Shown piece by piece: positions 23,094-33,431 of a stretch of DNA of 39,828 nt. How positions within the stretch are numbered: position 1 is the first letter of the stretch; every line of letters starts with the position of its first letter. A program made the translations under genes and the position numbers. Source of the DNA: Cymbomonas tetramitiformis (taxonomy: Eukaryota; Chlorophyta; Pyramimonadophyceae; Pyramimonadales; Pyramimonadaceae); the NCBI GenBank assembly GCA_001247695.2, contig LGRX02034730.1, positions 1-39,828 of the forward strand, read 5' to 3'. The notes beneath the pieces were generated by a model. It searched no databases and was not told the DNA's origin. It was given only the letters and a program-made list of their open reading frames with translations.

Positions 23094-23095
23094 CA

Positions 23096-23780
23096 AGTTG
23101 GTGGTGTCTCGGCCGAGACCGTTGGTTCTGGAATTTCGAACGGAAAGTTTTGCGAAGTAGGAGTGGGCGATGCGCCGGCGATTTTGGCGCTACAATCAGT
23201 TTCAACTCAGATTTCCACCACTAGACCCTTGCCTAGTGCCACTAGGGCAAGCGAGATGGTGCCACAGGCCCCTCCTGTGGTAACCGAAGTGCATTACGTT
23301 CATGCGCCTCCAGTTTTGCCTGCCTATATGGGCTCTGGGCCGGATCGCAGTTATGAGGAGTATTTACTTAGTGAAGAAGAGGATGAATCGGAGTACCCAC
23401 TTGGGTATTTCGACGATTCCGATGGCAGTTGTGAGGAAGAGGAGGAGCACAATGGCCACTTGGCCGCTCCGCATTTTTCGACCGAACGATTGGAACAGGA
23501 ACTCGAGCTGGACACAGGTTTTCAGCAGAATTCTTATGGCGGAAGTTTCGAGGCCCCACTTGGGGAAGAGTTTTTACCGCACAACGAGTTTAATGTTGGC
23601 GCAGTTTCTTTTGAGAATGAGTCTACTATGAACGACGAGAGTGAGTACACCGCAGAAGAATGGGCTGCCTGCGAGGCAGGAGCCCACGATTCCGATGGAA
23701 CTGGTGGTGCAGAATTTTATGATGAAGATTCTTATTATGAGGAAGATGCTGGTTACGATTCTGGTGGTGCTTACTATTAA
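23096..23780 (+). pseudogene. ORF1 of element A, acidic C-terminal part
   Basis: A ~228-codon open frame with a marked bias to Glu, Asp, Tyr and Gly. Residues such as YEEYLLSEEEDESEYPLGYF, FDDSDGSCEEEEE and the C-terminal YYEEDAGYDSGGAYY show clustered acidic and tyrosine positions. It is preceded by a Pro-rich section (APPVVTEVHYVHAPPVLPA). The frame extends left into T2, where ATGs occur at 23061 and 23091, so on its own it could start there. Joined to 17710-17933 it would give a protein of about 300 residues. The family is not recognised. The second half is probably disordered, which suits an RNP, packaging or regulatory role, but this is inference. Confidence 0.5.
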
Positions 23781-24215
23781 TTTTCTCTTAACAGACAGGC
23801 GGTGTTCCCTGTTGCATTTCTCCACCACTTGCTGTAGTTTTGGGCTGAGAATGTTGCAATATTTCTCACCACTAGCGGGCAGCTTTACAAGCTAAGACGA
23901 ACGTTTTATGGCAGCAGACCTATTCAGTTCGCAGGAATCATGCTAAACCGACAGGCAGACTTATTTTTTTACATTCTCCATCACAAGCAGACAGGCGAGA
24001 TCTGTGGGTTCACCCACCAGTAGCTGGCAGAGCATTAATCTTAGCAGACCAAATGGTCCTAGCAATTTCTTAGGCATAGCAAGTATTTATTGTGCTAGCC
24101 TGACTTTCATCATGCCACCTGTGACTTTGACTAGCTTCCTAGAGTTAACATTCCTGACATTTACCTGTAAACTCTAGTAGCTAGGGTGGTGAGTGTCTCT
24201 ACAGTCTTTTACACC
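23781..24215. other. spacer between ORF1 and gag in element A
   Basis: No ORF. Contains several CAGACAGGC/AGACAGGCGAG-like repeats and TCACCACT/CACCAGTAGC phrases. It may be leader sequence for the gag that starts at 24216. Confidence 0.4.
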
Positions 24216-26843
24216 ATGGTTGCGACTAGATTGACATCGAGTATGGCGTCTCGCCGCCGCTCCCTAGCTACTATTTTCGACTCCGCTGCTGCCCGTAATT
24301 CCGTCACGCCGGCTACGCCGGCACCTGCTGGTGTTCCGGCTGCGAACTCCGCCCATGCAGTCTTCTTGGCGGGTGTTCGCTCACTGACCCGTGAGCGCTT
24401 CGACGAGAGCGTAGCGAAGCACGTGATCCTGAAGTGTTTCCGTGAGAAACATGACCGTTTCACAGGCACGGAATCCAACGCGCAGGTGCTTCTCTCCAAG
24501 TTGGTGCCTGCTCTCCAGGAGGCATTCGAGGCGCAGGATGCTTCGTTTGCGCCGATATTCGACTTGGAGGACTCCACGTTGGCCGTCCGTCCCGAGGCCA
24601 ACAAACTTCTTTTTTCAACGCTCGAGCTCATCGTATGTCCCGCCTCTCCAGCGGGTGACTGGCTCGAGGCCTCTGCGACATTGCACCCGCTGGACGGCAA
24701 GCGAGCCCTTCTGGAGCTCGCACGGCGACTGTTGGACTCCGGTGCGCCCTTTCAGGGGACGTCGGACCTCCTTGGCGTCCGCTTTAAGGCCCAAACCGAC
24801 CCGTCCGAGTCCATCACGGATTTCAACGCGGCCTTACGGTCCGCCAAGAGGCGCAACACTCTCGACGATGACGAGCAAGGAAGATATCTTACACCGATTG
24901 GCCGGCCCCGGGCCGAACTGAGTCGCCAAAATGAGGCCCGGGCCGAAGAGGGACCGAAAGAGAAATTGCTTTGGGGCCGAACCAATTTGGCGCAAATTTC
25001 TAAAAATTTGATGAAAATTTTTGCGATTTTTGCATTTTCCCATACTTAAGATTAAAATTTTCGCGCCTGCGGCGGGCATTTTGTAGTTCGGACCGGGCGG
25101 GCCGAAGACGGGCCGAAAGAAATTTTGATTTGGGGCCGTACCAGCTCAACGGAAGATATCTTCCCTGATGACGAGGTGAAGGAGCTGTTCCTCGCGGCGC
25201 TGGACCCTGGATTCTACGCGCCGGTGGTGTCGCGACTCTTCACGCACCAGCAGCGGGTGGCCGTGGATCTCCTCACCATTCAGCAGTGGGTCCTCGAGTG
25301 CTATGCCCGGCACGTCGCAGCCGGTACGCACACTGCCTCGTTCACCCTGTCCGCAGCGGTTGTGGCCACTGACGGCGACACCTCGCAGCTGTCCGACCTC
25401 ACGGCCATTATCCTCGACGTGAAGCGGCAGCTGAAGGTCCTCACGGACAAGGTCAACGGGCGGGGTTTTACCCCACGAGCGGACAAGAACAAAATCGGTA
25501 ACGGGGGAGGCGGCTCCGGTGTTCGTTTTGCAGCAGGTGACCTCCCGACGGGGGGAACGAAACTGGCCGCAGTCGCAAGTGAGGAAGCGCGTTGCTTTTC
25601 ACAAGGGCAGCGGTGACTTCGTCCCGTTCTGCCAGAATTCGACGTGCAAGAGGGACGAGATGCGTCACTGGCACCGCGACTGCCCGAACGGCGGCAAGCA
25701 CGGCGCTGGGGGAAGCTTCCACAGCTTCTCCTTCGGTGACATCGAGAACGACTTACTGGCGGAGCAGTTTCAGGCGGCCATGGACGAGCACGACGGCGAG
25801 CGGTTCGATGCGCTCTGCCTTCTAGCGGGAGGTAAGCCGGAGATGCTCGACGGCGTTTCGGCGTGTGCCTTCGGGCTCGAGCCGGAGCGGGGGGGCGGTG
25901 CGTTGCAGGACTTCCTACCCTACTGCCAGCCTGCCACCCACATGGGGGGGCTTCACAGTGGGTGGTGTGGCAGGAGGCATCTCGGCTGCCGCTTGCACGC
26001 ATGTCCGCGAGGACGCACCGCCCGGGCGCCACCGCCGGCGGCAATCGAGCATGTTTACCTGGACGAGTCGGAGGCGTCCGACGCCGGCGACATGATGCCG
26101 GTGGACCCCATGCACGCGCACGAGCCGGACCTCTGCTTTGCGGACCGGATCGCGAAGATGGGGGGACTCTCGATCACGGCTGAGGGCAAGGACTTGGCGA
26201 TGCGGTACATGCACGCCGAGTCGGAGACCGACTCTCGCGACGGCGACGTGGACGGCTCTGCGGCTGGGTGTGACCCTATTGACGGTGAGGATGCGGTCCC
26301 GCGCCCTCCATCGTCTCGTCAGGGATGCGGTGCACCGCCTTGGGGGTTTGCCCGCTCTTCGGCAATTACGGTAATGCTTTGTGCAATCTTCTGTGTGTGC
26401 GCCACCGCGACGCCACTCACAACTGCCGCTCCTGGCGGGGCGTGTGCACCGGACCACACCGGCCTGCAGGTCGGTGGTGCTGCTGAGGCATCCACCAGCG
26501 AGCCTGCGTTAGCTTCTGCGACACCGGCTGCTCGGTTCCGCCGCGCCGGCACGGCCGGCACCGTGCTCGACAAGGCCTACTCAATTCAGCGATCGGGCCT
26601 TACATCCCGGTATACCCGCCCCCTCCACCGCTGTATTGGGGTGCCCCACCGTCGCCGAACTATTCACCGGGCCCGACTACAGACGAGGAGGAGGGGGAGA
26701 ATCCCTCGCACGACGATCGAGACTTTTCGGATTTCTTCTGGAGCTCTGCGAATGATTCAAACACGGCATCGACAACTTCAATTCAAGGCACCGTGATTGT
26801 ACTGCGGGCTGGCACAGCAGTGCCACCGCCAACTAGTGGCTAG
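24216..26843 (+). pseudogene. element A gag (broken): Gag with CCHC-like knuckle and hydrophobic segment
   Basis: ATG at 24216 (ACCATGG context). Residues 1-60 (MVATR, LATIFD, AAAR) match the relic at 1813-1980. The core (NAQVLLSKL, FDLEDSTLAV, LELI, DGKRALLELARR, ITDFNAALRSA) aligns with the element B Gag. It is broken by a ~260-bp insertion at 24891, resumes at 25151 (FPDDEVKELFLAALDPGFYA), then shifts +1 near 25541-25590 (G run) into the frame carrying CQNSTCKRDEMRHWHRDC. That is a C-x4-C-x6-H-x4-C variant of the nucleocapsid knuckle. AEQFQAAMDEHD follows, as in B. A hydrophobic segment (SSAITVMLCAIFCVCATATPL, about 26356-26418) sits where B has one. Near 26580 the better frame returns to the first one, with a Pro/Tyr-rich stretch and TAG at 26841. 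The protein stops before any protease. Confidence 0.75.
24891..25162. mobile_element. short insertion in gag A with 12-bp target duplication
   Basis: GGAAGATATCTT occurs at 24879-24890 and again at 25151-25162, flanking 260 bp absent from the homologous Gag of B. The target core GAAGATATCTTC is itself a perfect palindrome. The insert contains two ~50-bp direct copies of a GGGCCGAAGA...GGGGCCG block (about 24930-24985 and 25090-25142). It has no GT-AG ends, so it is not an intron, and no poly(A) tail or clear inverted ends were found. Confidence 0.6.
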
Positions 26844-27066
26844 CAAGTTCATCATGCCGCTCCTGCACAGTGTAATTGTCACTTTGACAGTAGCTGTATG
26901 TGCAGAGGGGTCCGATCACGGGCCGGATTTCAGATTTGCAACTCTTGACTGGGAACAACCCTGCCAGAAAGGACAGGCCTTCCCTTAGAACTCAATTTCC
27001 ACCGCTCTAGATGGTGTTTGTTCGCAGGTTTCACCTTCGGCTAGTCAGTCACCACACTAGCTGGTG
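26844..27066. other. 3' untranslated part of element A
   Basis: No ORF. A TTCGCAGGTTTCACC phrase at about 27021-27035 resembles the LTR-end/primer-site junctions seen elsewhere. There is no polypurine tract before the LTR. Confidence 0.4.
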
Positions 27067-27248
27067 TGCTGGAACAGTCACACCGCTTGCTTTGTGACTC
27101 TTCCTATAGTAGTGTGTATGACTGTCACCCGAACCCGAACCCTAACTGTTTATGCCCGTTATATCGGGTTAACTTATCAACTTTATTACATTCTGAGAAA
27201 ACCTACCACTGAGTGAATATATCCCGAGTCCTAGGGGTATATCCAACA
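27067..27248 (+). repeat. element A 3' LTR
   Basis: 182 bp, TG...CA, matching 16746-16931 except for three substitutions and a 4-bp gap. It is followed by the GTAGC target copy. Confidence 0.85.
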
Positions 27249-27253
27249 GTAGC

Positions 27254-27589
27254 GCCTGAGAGGCGCGGGGGCATTGGCGTATATATGAGAGAGCGTTGAG
27301 CTCTAGCAGCACTTCTGTAGAAGAGTCTGCACTCATACCCACATATACTCTGCGCGTGCTGTTAACGTTCAATAATAGCCGTGCCATATATCATATATCA
27401 TATCGCTTGCATAGCGAGCCTTAAGACGTATCCAAGATAAAGCGGTAGCAAATAAGAAGTATTCAATCGCTATCGCCATCACAACCATGCACATCCACTA
27501 CTTCAAGAATGTAGGCATCATCAACTTCATCATCCGAGCTCGTGCGGATCTCATCCGGTCGGGATCTATGGTTCGCCGTAGGAAGCCAA
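27254..27589. other. probable LTR or flank of element B, left part
   Basis: No gene. Continuous with the sequence after 28433 once the 27590-28421 element is removed. The LTR start of B could not be fixed because its right LTR lies beyond the window. Confidence 0.35.
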
Positions 27590-28421
27590 CTAGGTTGTGG
27601 TATACGTAATACGCGTATAATCTCGGACCCCTGAAACACGTATAATACGCGTATAATACGCGACGTGTGCTTTCAGCGTTGTTTTACGTGTCAACACGTA
27701 AAATGGCCATTTTACGTGAAATCCGTGAATCCGACGATCGGCGGATGGCGTCAGACGAATCGCGGACTCACGGCCTGGAATTGAGGTATGACATTTTTTG
27801 TGCTCAACAACTTTAGTATTGTGGATTGGCTTATTTGCTTAGTGTTCGTGAAAACAAGATTTGTGATAAGCATCACGTCCCAATTGCCTTGCGTCCCCTT
27901 GCCCTTGCTGGCAACGACATGCAAGGTAAAACAAACCTCAATTGTGATGCCTAAGCAAAACCTGTTGCGTGTTGCAGTCTGAAAACCGGTTTAATTGTCT
28001 TGAAACCTGTTATCATATAGGATTTACAGCTCTGAAATTACTTACACATTAGGTTGCATAAGCTGAAAATCGACTTACGAATAAGCTGAAAATCTGCTTA
28101 TGCATAAGCTGAAAATTAGCCTACGAATAAGCTGAAAATCTGCTTCTGCATAAGCTGAAAATCAAACTATGAATAAGCTGAAAATCAGCTTATGCATAAG
28201 CTGAAAATTAGCCTACGAATAAGCTGAAAATCAAACTATGAATAAGCTGAAAATCAGCTTATGCATAAGCTGAAAATTAACCTACGAATAAGCTGAAAAT
28301 CACTCCATTGAGCACACGATTTTCCCTATGAGTCTATACGTAATACGCGTATAATCTCGGACCCCTGAAACACGTATAATACGCGTATAATACGCTTGGG
28401 GGGGTAGCGTATACCACAACA
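27590..28421. mobile_element. ~830-bp non-autonomous element with inverted tips and direct subterminal repeats
   Basis: TAGGAAGCCAA occurs at 27579-27589 and 28422-28432. The intervening DNA has inverted tips, TTGTGGTATACG (27595-27606) and CGTATACCACAA (28408-28419). A ~59-bp block rich in ACGCGTATAATACGC is present near both ends in the same orientation (about 27603-27661 and 28336-28394). There is no ORF of note. It is absent from the reconstructed flank, as the duplicated 11-mer shows. The family is not recognised. Confidence 0.65.
28056..28303. repeat. 22-bp tandem repeat (ATAAGCTGAAAATC core)
   Basis: About eleven copies of ATAAGCTGAAAATC joined by alternating linkers (CTTATGC and CTACGA types), inside the 27590-28421 element. 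Confidence 0.9.
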
Positions 28422-28935
28422 TAGGAAGCCAAGCGGGAACGAAAAACGCTTCTTCGACGACCTGCGTGAAAACGCTGAGTATTATGTTCTCTCTCGTGGG
28501 TTTCGGTGCTTAAAAACACAGTGAGTGAAACAAACACAGCTACACAGGTACCAGGAACATGTGCGCAGCATATGCTCAAGCAAGCACGTGCAGTGCAACA
28601 GTATGCTGGAGTTGCCATTCAGTCCGAGCTCAGTCATCAGAGTTGTCATCACCGACCCGTCGTGACCGCAGTCATCACCGACGCGACCTGACCGCTGTCA
28701 TCACCGATACGGCTCGACACCTCTGACTACTTCACTGACCCGATTGTCATCTCCTCTGATCGAGTTCGGTTGTCACATGAGACAGAGCACACTAGCTCAT
28801 TTCGCATCACACTCAGCATACTAGAACTATATATATTATATCTTCTGTATGTTGAGAGAGATTCTGAGTGCGAAACCCTGAGCGTTGCAGTGCTTCCTGT
28901 TTGACCTGTCTGTTTACTGACTGGGTCTTCTCGCA

Positions 28936-28950
28936 GGTTTGGCCCCACCA
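28936..28950 (+). promoter_or_regulatory. element B primer-binding site
   Basis: GGTTTGGCCCCACCA follows GGTCTTCTCGCA, the presumed 3' edge of the 5' LTR of B. It is the same variant as in element A, and its first 13 bases are identical. The gag-like frame begins about 430 bp downstream. Confidence 0.55.
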
Positions 28951-29370
28951 CCGGCCTAAGGCTAGGAGCCGATTATGGTCGGCTAAACGCTTAGGGAAGC
29001 GCCAAGGGGGCGCGCCATCTAGGGATCATGGAAGTAAAGTAGGCAAGTAGTGGTGAGTGAGAGGAATCGTAAGTTCCGTTTCAGCGTTTAAATTAGTTAG
29101 GAAAATCCTGGGACGGCCTGATCAACCGTAGGGACCCTGACAATCTCGCGCGAGTACCCTTAAAAATCGCGGGACTGAACGACGAGCTCCTCCACGCCAT
29201 CGCCACTGACTGCTAACTGTGTTGTTTTTGCATCACAGGCTTTCTTCCCCTTCCCTTTTTGGCACCCTCTTGGTGCTCCTGTTGTGAAATTTGATTGCTT
29301 GCTTGCTTATTATCCTGTTAGGGATTGCTAGTGTTGCCTTGCTTGTAGTTCTTTCTTTTTGATTATCTAG
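28951..29370. other. 5' leader of element B
   Basis: No ORF. GC-rich first half, then a T-rich section (29220-29370) just before the presumed start codon. Confidence 0.4.
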
Positions 29371-30127
29371 ATGTCATCTACTCCGTACGCCACACCGCCG
29401 GTTCGCTGCCGAGACGCTTGCTGACGCACCCCCCGGGGGCGAGAAAACGTCAACTTAAATTCGGTGCTTTGAATGGCACACCGACGCCAGCGAATGCTTC
29501 GGACACGTCAGAATTGTCAGTTTGCAACAACCTAGCATGGGAATTGTTGCGCAAGCCCGCGGAGTTCGATGCATTACTCAGCGTCATCAAAGGGAAATGC
29601 GTCGAGCCTGGAGAGTCTGCAAAGACCTGGAAATTCACTAGCAACGAGAAGAATGCTCGTTTGCTTTTGGACATCCTGGTTGAGCAACTCGATTCCAGGC
29701 TCAGACTCGTTCACCCTAAGATGGCGTTGATGTTCGACTTGCAAAACCACGGTTTGGAGGTTCCGCAGAAGGCGAATCTCCTGCTGTTGGAATTGCTCCA
29801 GTCGCTTTGCGCAGGAGACGCCTTGCGTATCCTGCGCAAGGCTGACAGACTCTTCCCAGGGGATGGGAAGATCGCGCTTGTTCATCTCGTGAGGCACGTT
29901 GTGCCCGATCACGAGGAGTTCAGCGCTGCGGACTTCCTATCCGCTGGTGACAGAGTTGACCTGAGGGCTGGCCAGGACCCAGCGGACTACATTGACGTGT
30001 TCCAGACTTCTCTGGACACCGTTGAGTCTGACTTGGGTCCTGGGTGCACCGTGACCATCTCCGAGAAGGCACGGATTGCATTGTTTCTCCGTAGGATCTG
30101 TCCCGTCTTTTATAAGGCGGTGCATGA
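29371..30127 (+). pseudogene. element B gag, 5' segment, interrupted by T1
   Basis: An ATG at 29371 starts MSSTPYATPPVR but this frame ends within 18 codons. The Gag frame is open beside it and reads from about 29397 onward, so a one-base indel or loss of the start is likely. The Gag body runs through NARLLLDILVEQLD, MALMFDLQNHGLEV, KANLLLLELLQSL, DGKIALVHLVRHV, DYIDVFQTSLDTVE and EKARIALFLRRICPVFYKAVHD. Each block aligns in order with the element A Gag. At 30128 the frame enters T1. Codons 5' of the break and those starting at 36490-36495 are in the same phase. This is the capsid-like part of a copia-type Gag. Confidence 0.8.
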
Positions 30128-30143
30128 TGTCTATTGGGCGCAC

Positions 30144-30169
30144 CTTACGGTGGGTTAACCCACCGTAAG
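30144..30169. repeat. perfect 26-bp palindrome at T1 left end
   Basis: CTTACGGTGGG, then TTAA, then the exact inverted half. A partial copy (CTTACGGTGGGTTAACCCA) recurs at about 30353, and two tandem variants lie at the right end (36430-36475). Probably a recognition site for the mobility protein; that is inference. Confidence 0.8.
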
Positions 30170-30479
30170 AGGTTTTCGGAAACCGCATGCTGGTGCTAGC
30201 ATATTGTGACAATTTGGCAAACCCATGCTTTTTTACACACCTTAGGGGTTATATTAATGCATAGACTTGCAAAAAATACGAGACATATCGTATAGGTGTG
30301 TCTTATATACGCCCTAGTACCAAGGGGTCAAGCAGAAAAATGCCCCAAATCCTTACGGTGGGTTAACCCATTTTTTCATCTATGGGTAGATTTTAAGAAC
30401 GCAGATCGCATCTGGAACATGCATATTAGAATTTTTCTATCATCTATGACACCTAGGGAACCTCTCCCTACAAAATAAG

Positions 30480-31430
30480 GATTATTCCAAGGGCTTGGAC
30501 CGTCGGCTTGGAACCCCATAGGACCCGGTAGGACAGGTATGTGTTTGAGAGGCGTTGGCGTTAACACTGGGAATTCCAAGGGCTTGGACAGCAAATGTCC
30601 AGGTCCAAGCCCCGTCCAAGCCGCGGTCCAAGGGCTTGGACCTGGACATTTGCTATCCAAGCCCTTGGAACCCCCTTGGAATTTACATAAAATTCCAATC
30701 GGTTTCCAAGCCGTTGGACCGTCGGTTTGGAATACCGTAGGACCCATTTGGACCGTCGGCTTGGAACCCCGTTGGACCCGCTTGGACCATCGGCTTGGAT
30801 TCCCATAGGATTTTTTTAGATTGGCGATTCCAAGGGGGTTCCAAATGCTTGGACGGGGCTCGGACCTTGTTAAACGGGCATTCCAATGGGGTTCCAAAGG
30901 CTTGGACGGGGCTTAGACTCTGCCAAACGGTGATTCCGAGGAGGGTCCAAGGGCTTGGACGCTGCAAAAAAACAGGTTCCAAAGGGGTTCCAAAGACTTG
31001 GACGGGTCTTGGACTCCGTCAAAAGAAGTTTCCGAGGGGGTTCCAAGGGCTTGGATAGGGCTTGGACTCAGTTAAACAGAGATTCCAACGTGATTCCAAG
31101 GGCTTGGAAGCTGTTAAATTAAGGTTCCAAGCGAGTTCCGAGGGCTTGGACGGGGCTTAGAATCTGTTAAACGAGAATTGCATGGCCAGGTTCCATTGTT
31201 CCAAAGCTTTGGAACAATGTTTCCAAAAGCTTGGACGGACATGTTCCAAAGGCTTGGAACCATGGTTCCAAATACATTTATTTTGCTTCATACATTTCAT
31301 TAATTTCAAACGCTTGGAACCGCATTTCCAACGATTTGGAACAACGTTTCCAAAAGGCTTAAACATATATGGCTCCAAAGGCTTAAACGGACATGGTTCC
31401 AAAGACTTGGAACCATGGCTCCAAATAAAT
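30480..31430. repeat. T1 left arm: dispersed CCAAGGGCTTGG palindromes
   Basis: Dozens of copies of TTCCAAGGGCTTGGA and variants (AAGCTTGGA, AAGGCTTGGA, CCGTTGGA), in both orientations because the motif is palindromic. They are spaced irregularly at 20-60 bp. ORFs here on both strands are made of this repeat and are not genes. Confidence 0.9.
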
Positions 31431-32570
31431 TTACAGTGAGAATATGCAGGTATGCAGGGTTAAGGGGTACTGCGCAGTTCCAAAATACACTTGCAATTGT
31501 TGCTACATTGTTTTCATGTTTCTTTGCACACATACATTATGATGTCGTGTGCATGCTGTACACAGAAAGTTTAAAGGTTGCGATGCTAAGTTACAAATAC
31601 GTCATCATCATTGGATAAATAACATTACTTGACAGAATTACAAGTGCGTGGGATCTAGGTTCAGGCTAATAATGCTATCACAAGTCAGGGATTCTACCGA
31701 AAGCTGCAAGCTTTCGAAACTACTCTTAAAACTACTCTAATTAGTTTGAAACTTTTAAATTCAAATCTGTTCCGCTAATTGCAAGCACTGACGCACTTGA
31801 AACACGACCTGCGAACATGCCGTAAAACAGAACAAAATCAGCGTTCATTAGACGCCGAACCGCAAGTAAAATAAGAAACTTCAGTCAACGAAACGCAAAT
31901 CAGATCCAACGTTTAAACAGTCTTACCTGCGATAGAGCAATTCTCGACCCGGGCGGTACCAATCCCTGAAAAAGTAAAACACAAAGCTCAGTTCTACACG
32001 CATATGTGGAAAACATACCGGCGTGTTATGGCTGATTCTCGAGCATCGGTACTATTTTGGGCTGACGCTATTTTTAAAAGTGCAGGTTTGTGGGATTAAT
32101 GATACGGTGTTGCTACTACGATGATGCTGAACTGTTTTCAAACAAAATGCTGAAAACAACTCTGCGCGCGCAACATGCAAGGCTGCTAGATAACGGCAGG
32201 TACGTTCAAGAACTGTCGTTGCGGCATTCTCGGTGTCACAGCGAATTGAGCCCGTACCGTTTGAATAACTCCGCCGCAGAGATCTTTCAGACTTCCTGGA
32301 ATCGCGTTTACGTCCCGGACCCGAGCGTCACCGGAGAATTTCCTGCAGATCTCCACAAAGTAATCTTGCGAAAAATGAGAAGAAAGAAGACACGGCTAAG
32401 CTCATATAGATAATTACAGTACAACCCTGGACATACAATACTGCAAGTCTTCGACGGCGTTGAGGTGAAATATGAAGTTCCGTATTGTAAAGTGTCGGGT
32501 CTTCACTGTGTCCACAGTCCACAGTCACAGAGTACCGTTCGTCTAGCCATTTGAAAATCCATCGTCTTCA
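31431..32570. other. unique DNA within T1
   Basis: AT-richer, without the palindromic repeats. A 107-codon plus-strand ORF (32090-32413) ends in a basic tail (RKMRRKKTRLSSYR) but has no recognisable domain. It could be a remnant of an element protein. Confidence 0.4.
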
Positions 32571-32576
32571 AAGGTC

Positions 32577-32683
32577 GCGATACTCGCGATTACTCGCGAT
32601 TACTCGCGATTACTAACGATTACTCGCGATTACTCGCGATTACTCGCGATTACTCGCGATTACTCGCGATTACTCGCGATTCT
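32577..32683. repeat. 10-bp tandem repeat (ATTACTCGCG)
   Basis: About eleven copies, one with a variant (ACTAACG). Short and nearly perfect, so probably recent. Confidence 0.95.
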
Positions 32684-33051
32684 ACTACGTACGGCGAAAG
32701 ACTGAGCAGTCGATCCAACCATTCGTGCACGACGAATCCAATTTAATCTTCGATCTGAGCAGTCCATCGCTATACTGTATATTTCTGTTTTCTGGACTGT
32801 TGCTTTTTATTTTTGGAGCAAGTCCTTCTACAGAATTCGTCGCAACTCTATTTTTAGAAATTTCCAGTAAGATGTGCATAATTGACGGTAGAAAACAATT
32901 TTTCTGCATTTTTCACGTCGCTGCATATCAAAAACATCGGGGCCAAACATATGTCCACTTTTCAAAAAAACAGAAAATTTTCCGAAATTTTGTTTTTTTT
33001 GGGTTTTTACACAAAAAACAGCCAAGTATTAAGCTTTGAAATAAGAGGCTT

Positions 33052-33389
33052 CACTTTGGAATTCCAGGGGCATGGAATTTCTCAAGTGGGAGCAAATGTC
33101 CAGTTCCAATGGACTTCCAAGCCCTTGGACAAACCCCCAGAAGTGGACCTAGTCGATTTTTACCAAAAAATTTCCATGCCATTGGTTTGAGTGGGCCAAC
33201 CCGTTGGAATATTGGTCCTTAGGTGATTTTTGCAATCCTCAAAACGTTCTAAAAAACTTTGTGCGATTCCAATGCTTCACTTTGGAATTCCAGAGGCATG
33301 GAATTTTTCAAGTGGGAGCAAATGTCCAGTTCCAATGGACTTCCAAGCCTCTGGATTAATCCCCAGAAGTGGACCTAGTCGATTTTTAA
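33052..33389. repeat. two ~111-bp direct copies
   Basis: 33052-33162 and 33278-33389 share CACTTTGGAATTCCAG, TCAAGTGGGAGCAAATGTCC, AGTTCCAATGGACTTCCAAG and AAGTGGACCTAGTCGATTTT, with few differences. Confidence 0.9.
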
Positions 33390-33431
33390 GATGGCTTTTC
33401 CAAACCGATGGACACCGTAATCCCTGGCCTG

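Larger units (their letters stand above)
16746..27248 (+). mobile_element. element A: complete LTR retrotransposon, gag-only, with nested insertions
   Basis: Two direct repeats, 16746-16931 (186 bp) and 27067-27248 (182 bp), begin TGCTGGAACAG and end AACA. They are flanked outside by GTAGC (16741-16745 and 27249-27253), a 5-bp target duplication typical of copia elements. A copia-type primer site follows the left LTR. Between them are a small acidic ORF split by T2 and a broken gag with no protease, integrase or reverse transcriptase. The LTRs differ by three substitutions and one 4-bp gap, so insertion is fairly recent. No good polypurine tract precedes the right LTR. Most likely this is a non-autonomous gag-bearing element mobilised by relatives such as B; alternatively it is a product of recombination between elements. 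Confidence 0.8.

Noticed and set aside
25301..26044. 247-codon minus-strand ORF opposite gag A
   Set aside because: GC-rich shadow of the gag coding strand; Arg/Pro-rich with no domain.
24108..27027. Possible separate LTR pair around gag A (shared TTCATCATGCC and flanking phrases at 24108 and 26849)
   Set aside because: Similarity is short and gapped, the left copy would end only about 12 bp before the gag ATG with no primer site, and no target duplication was found.
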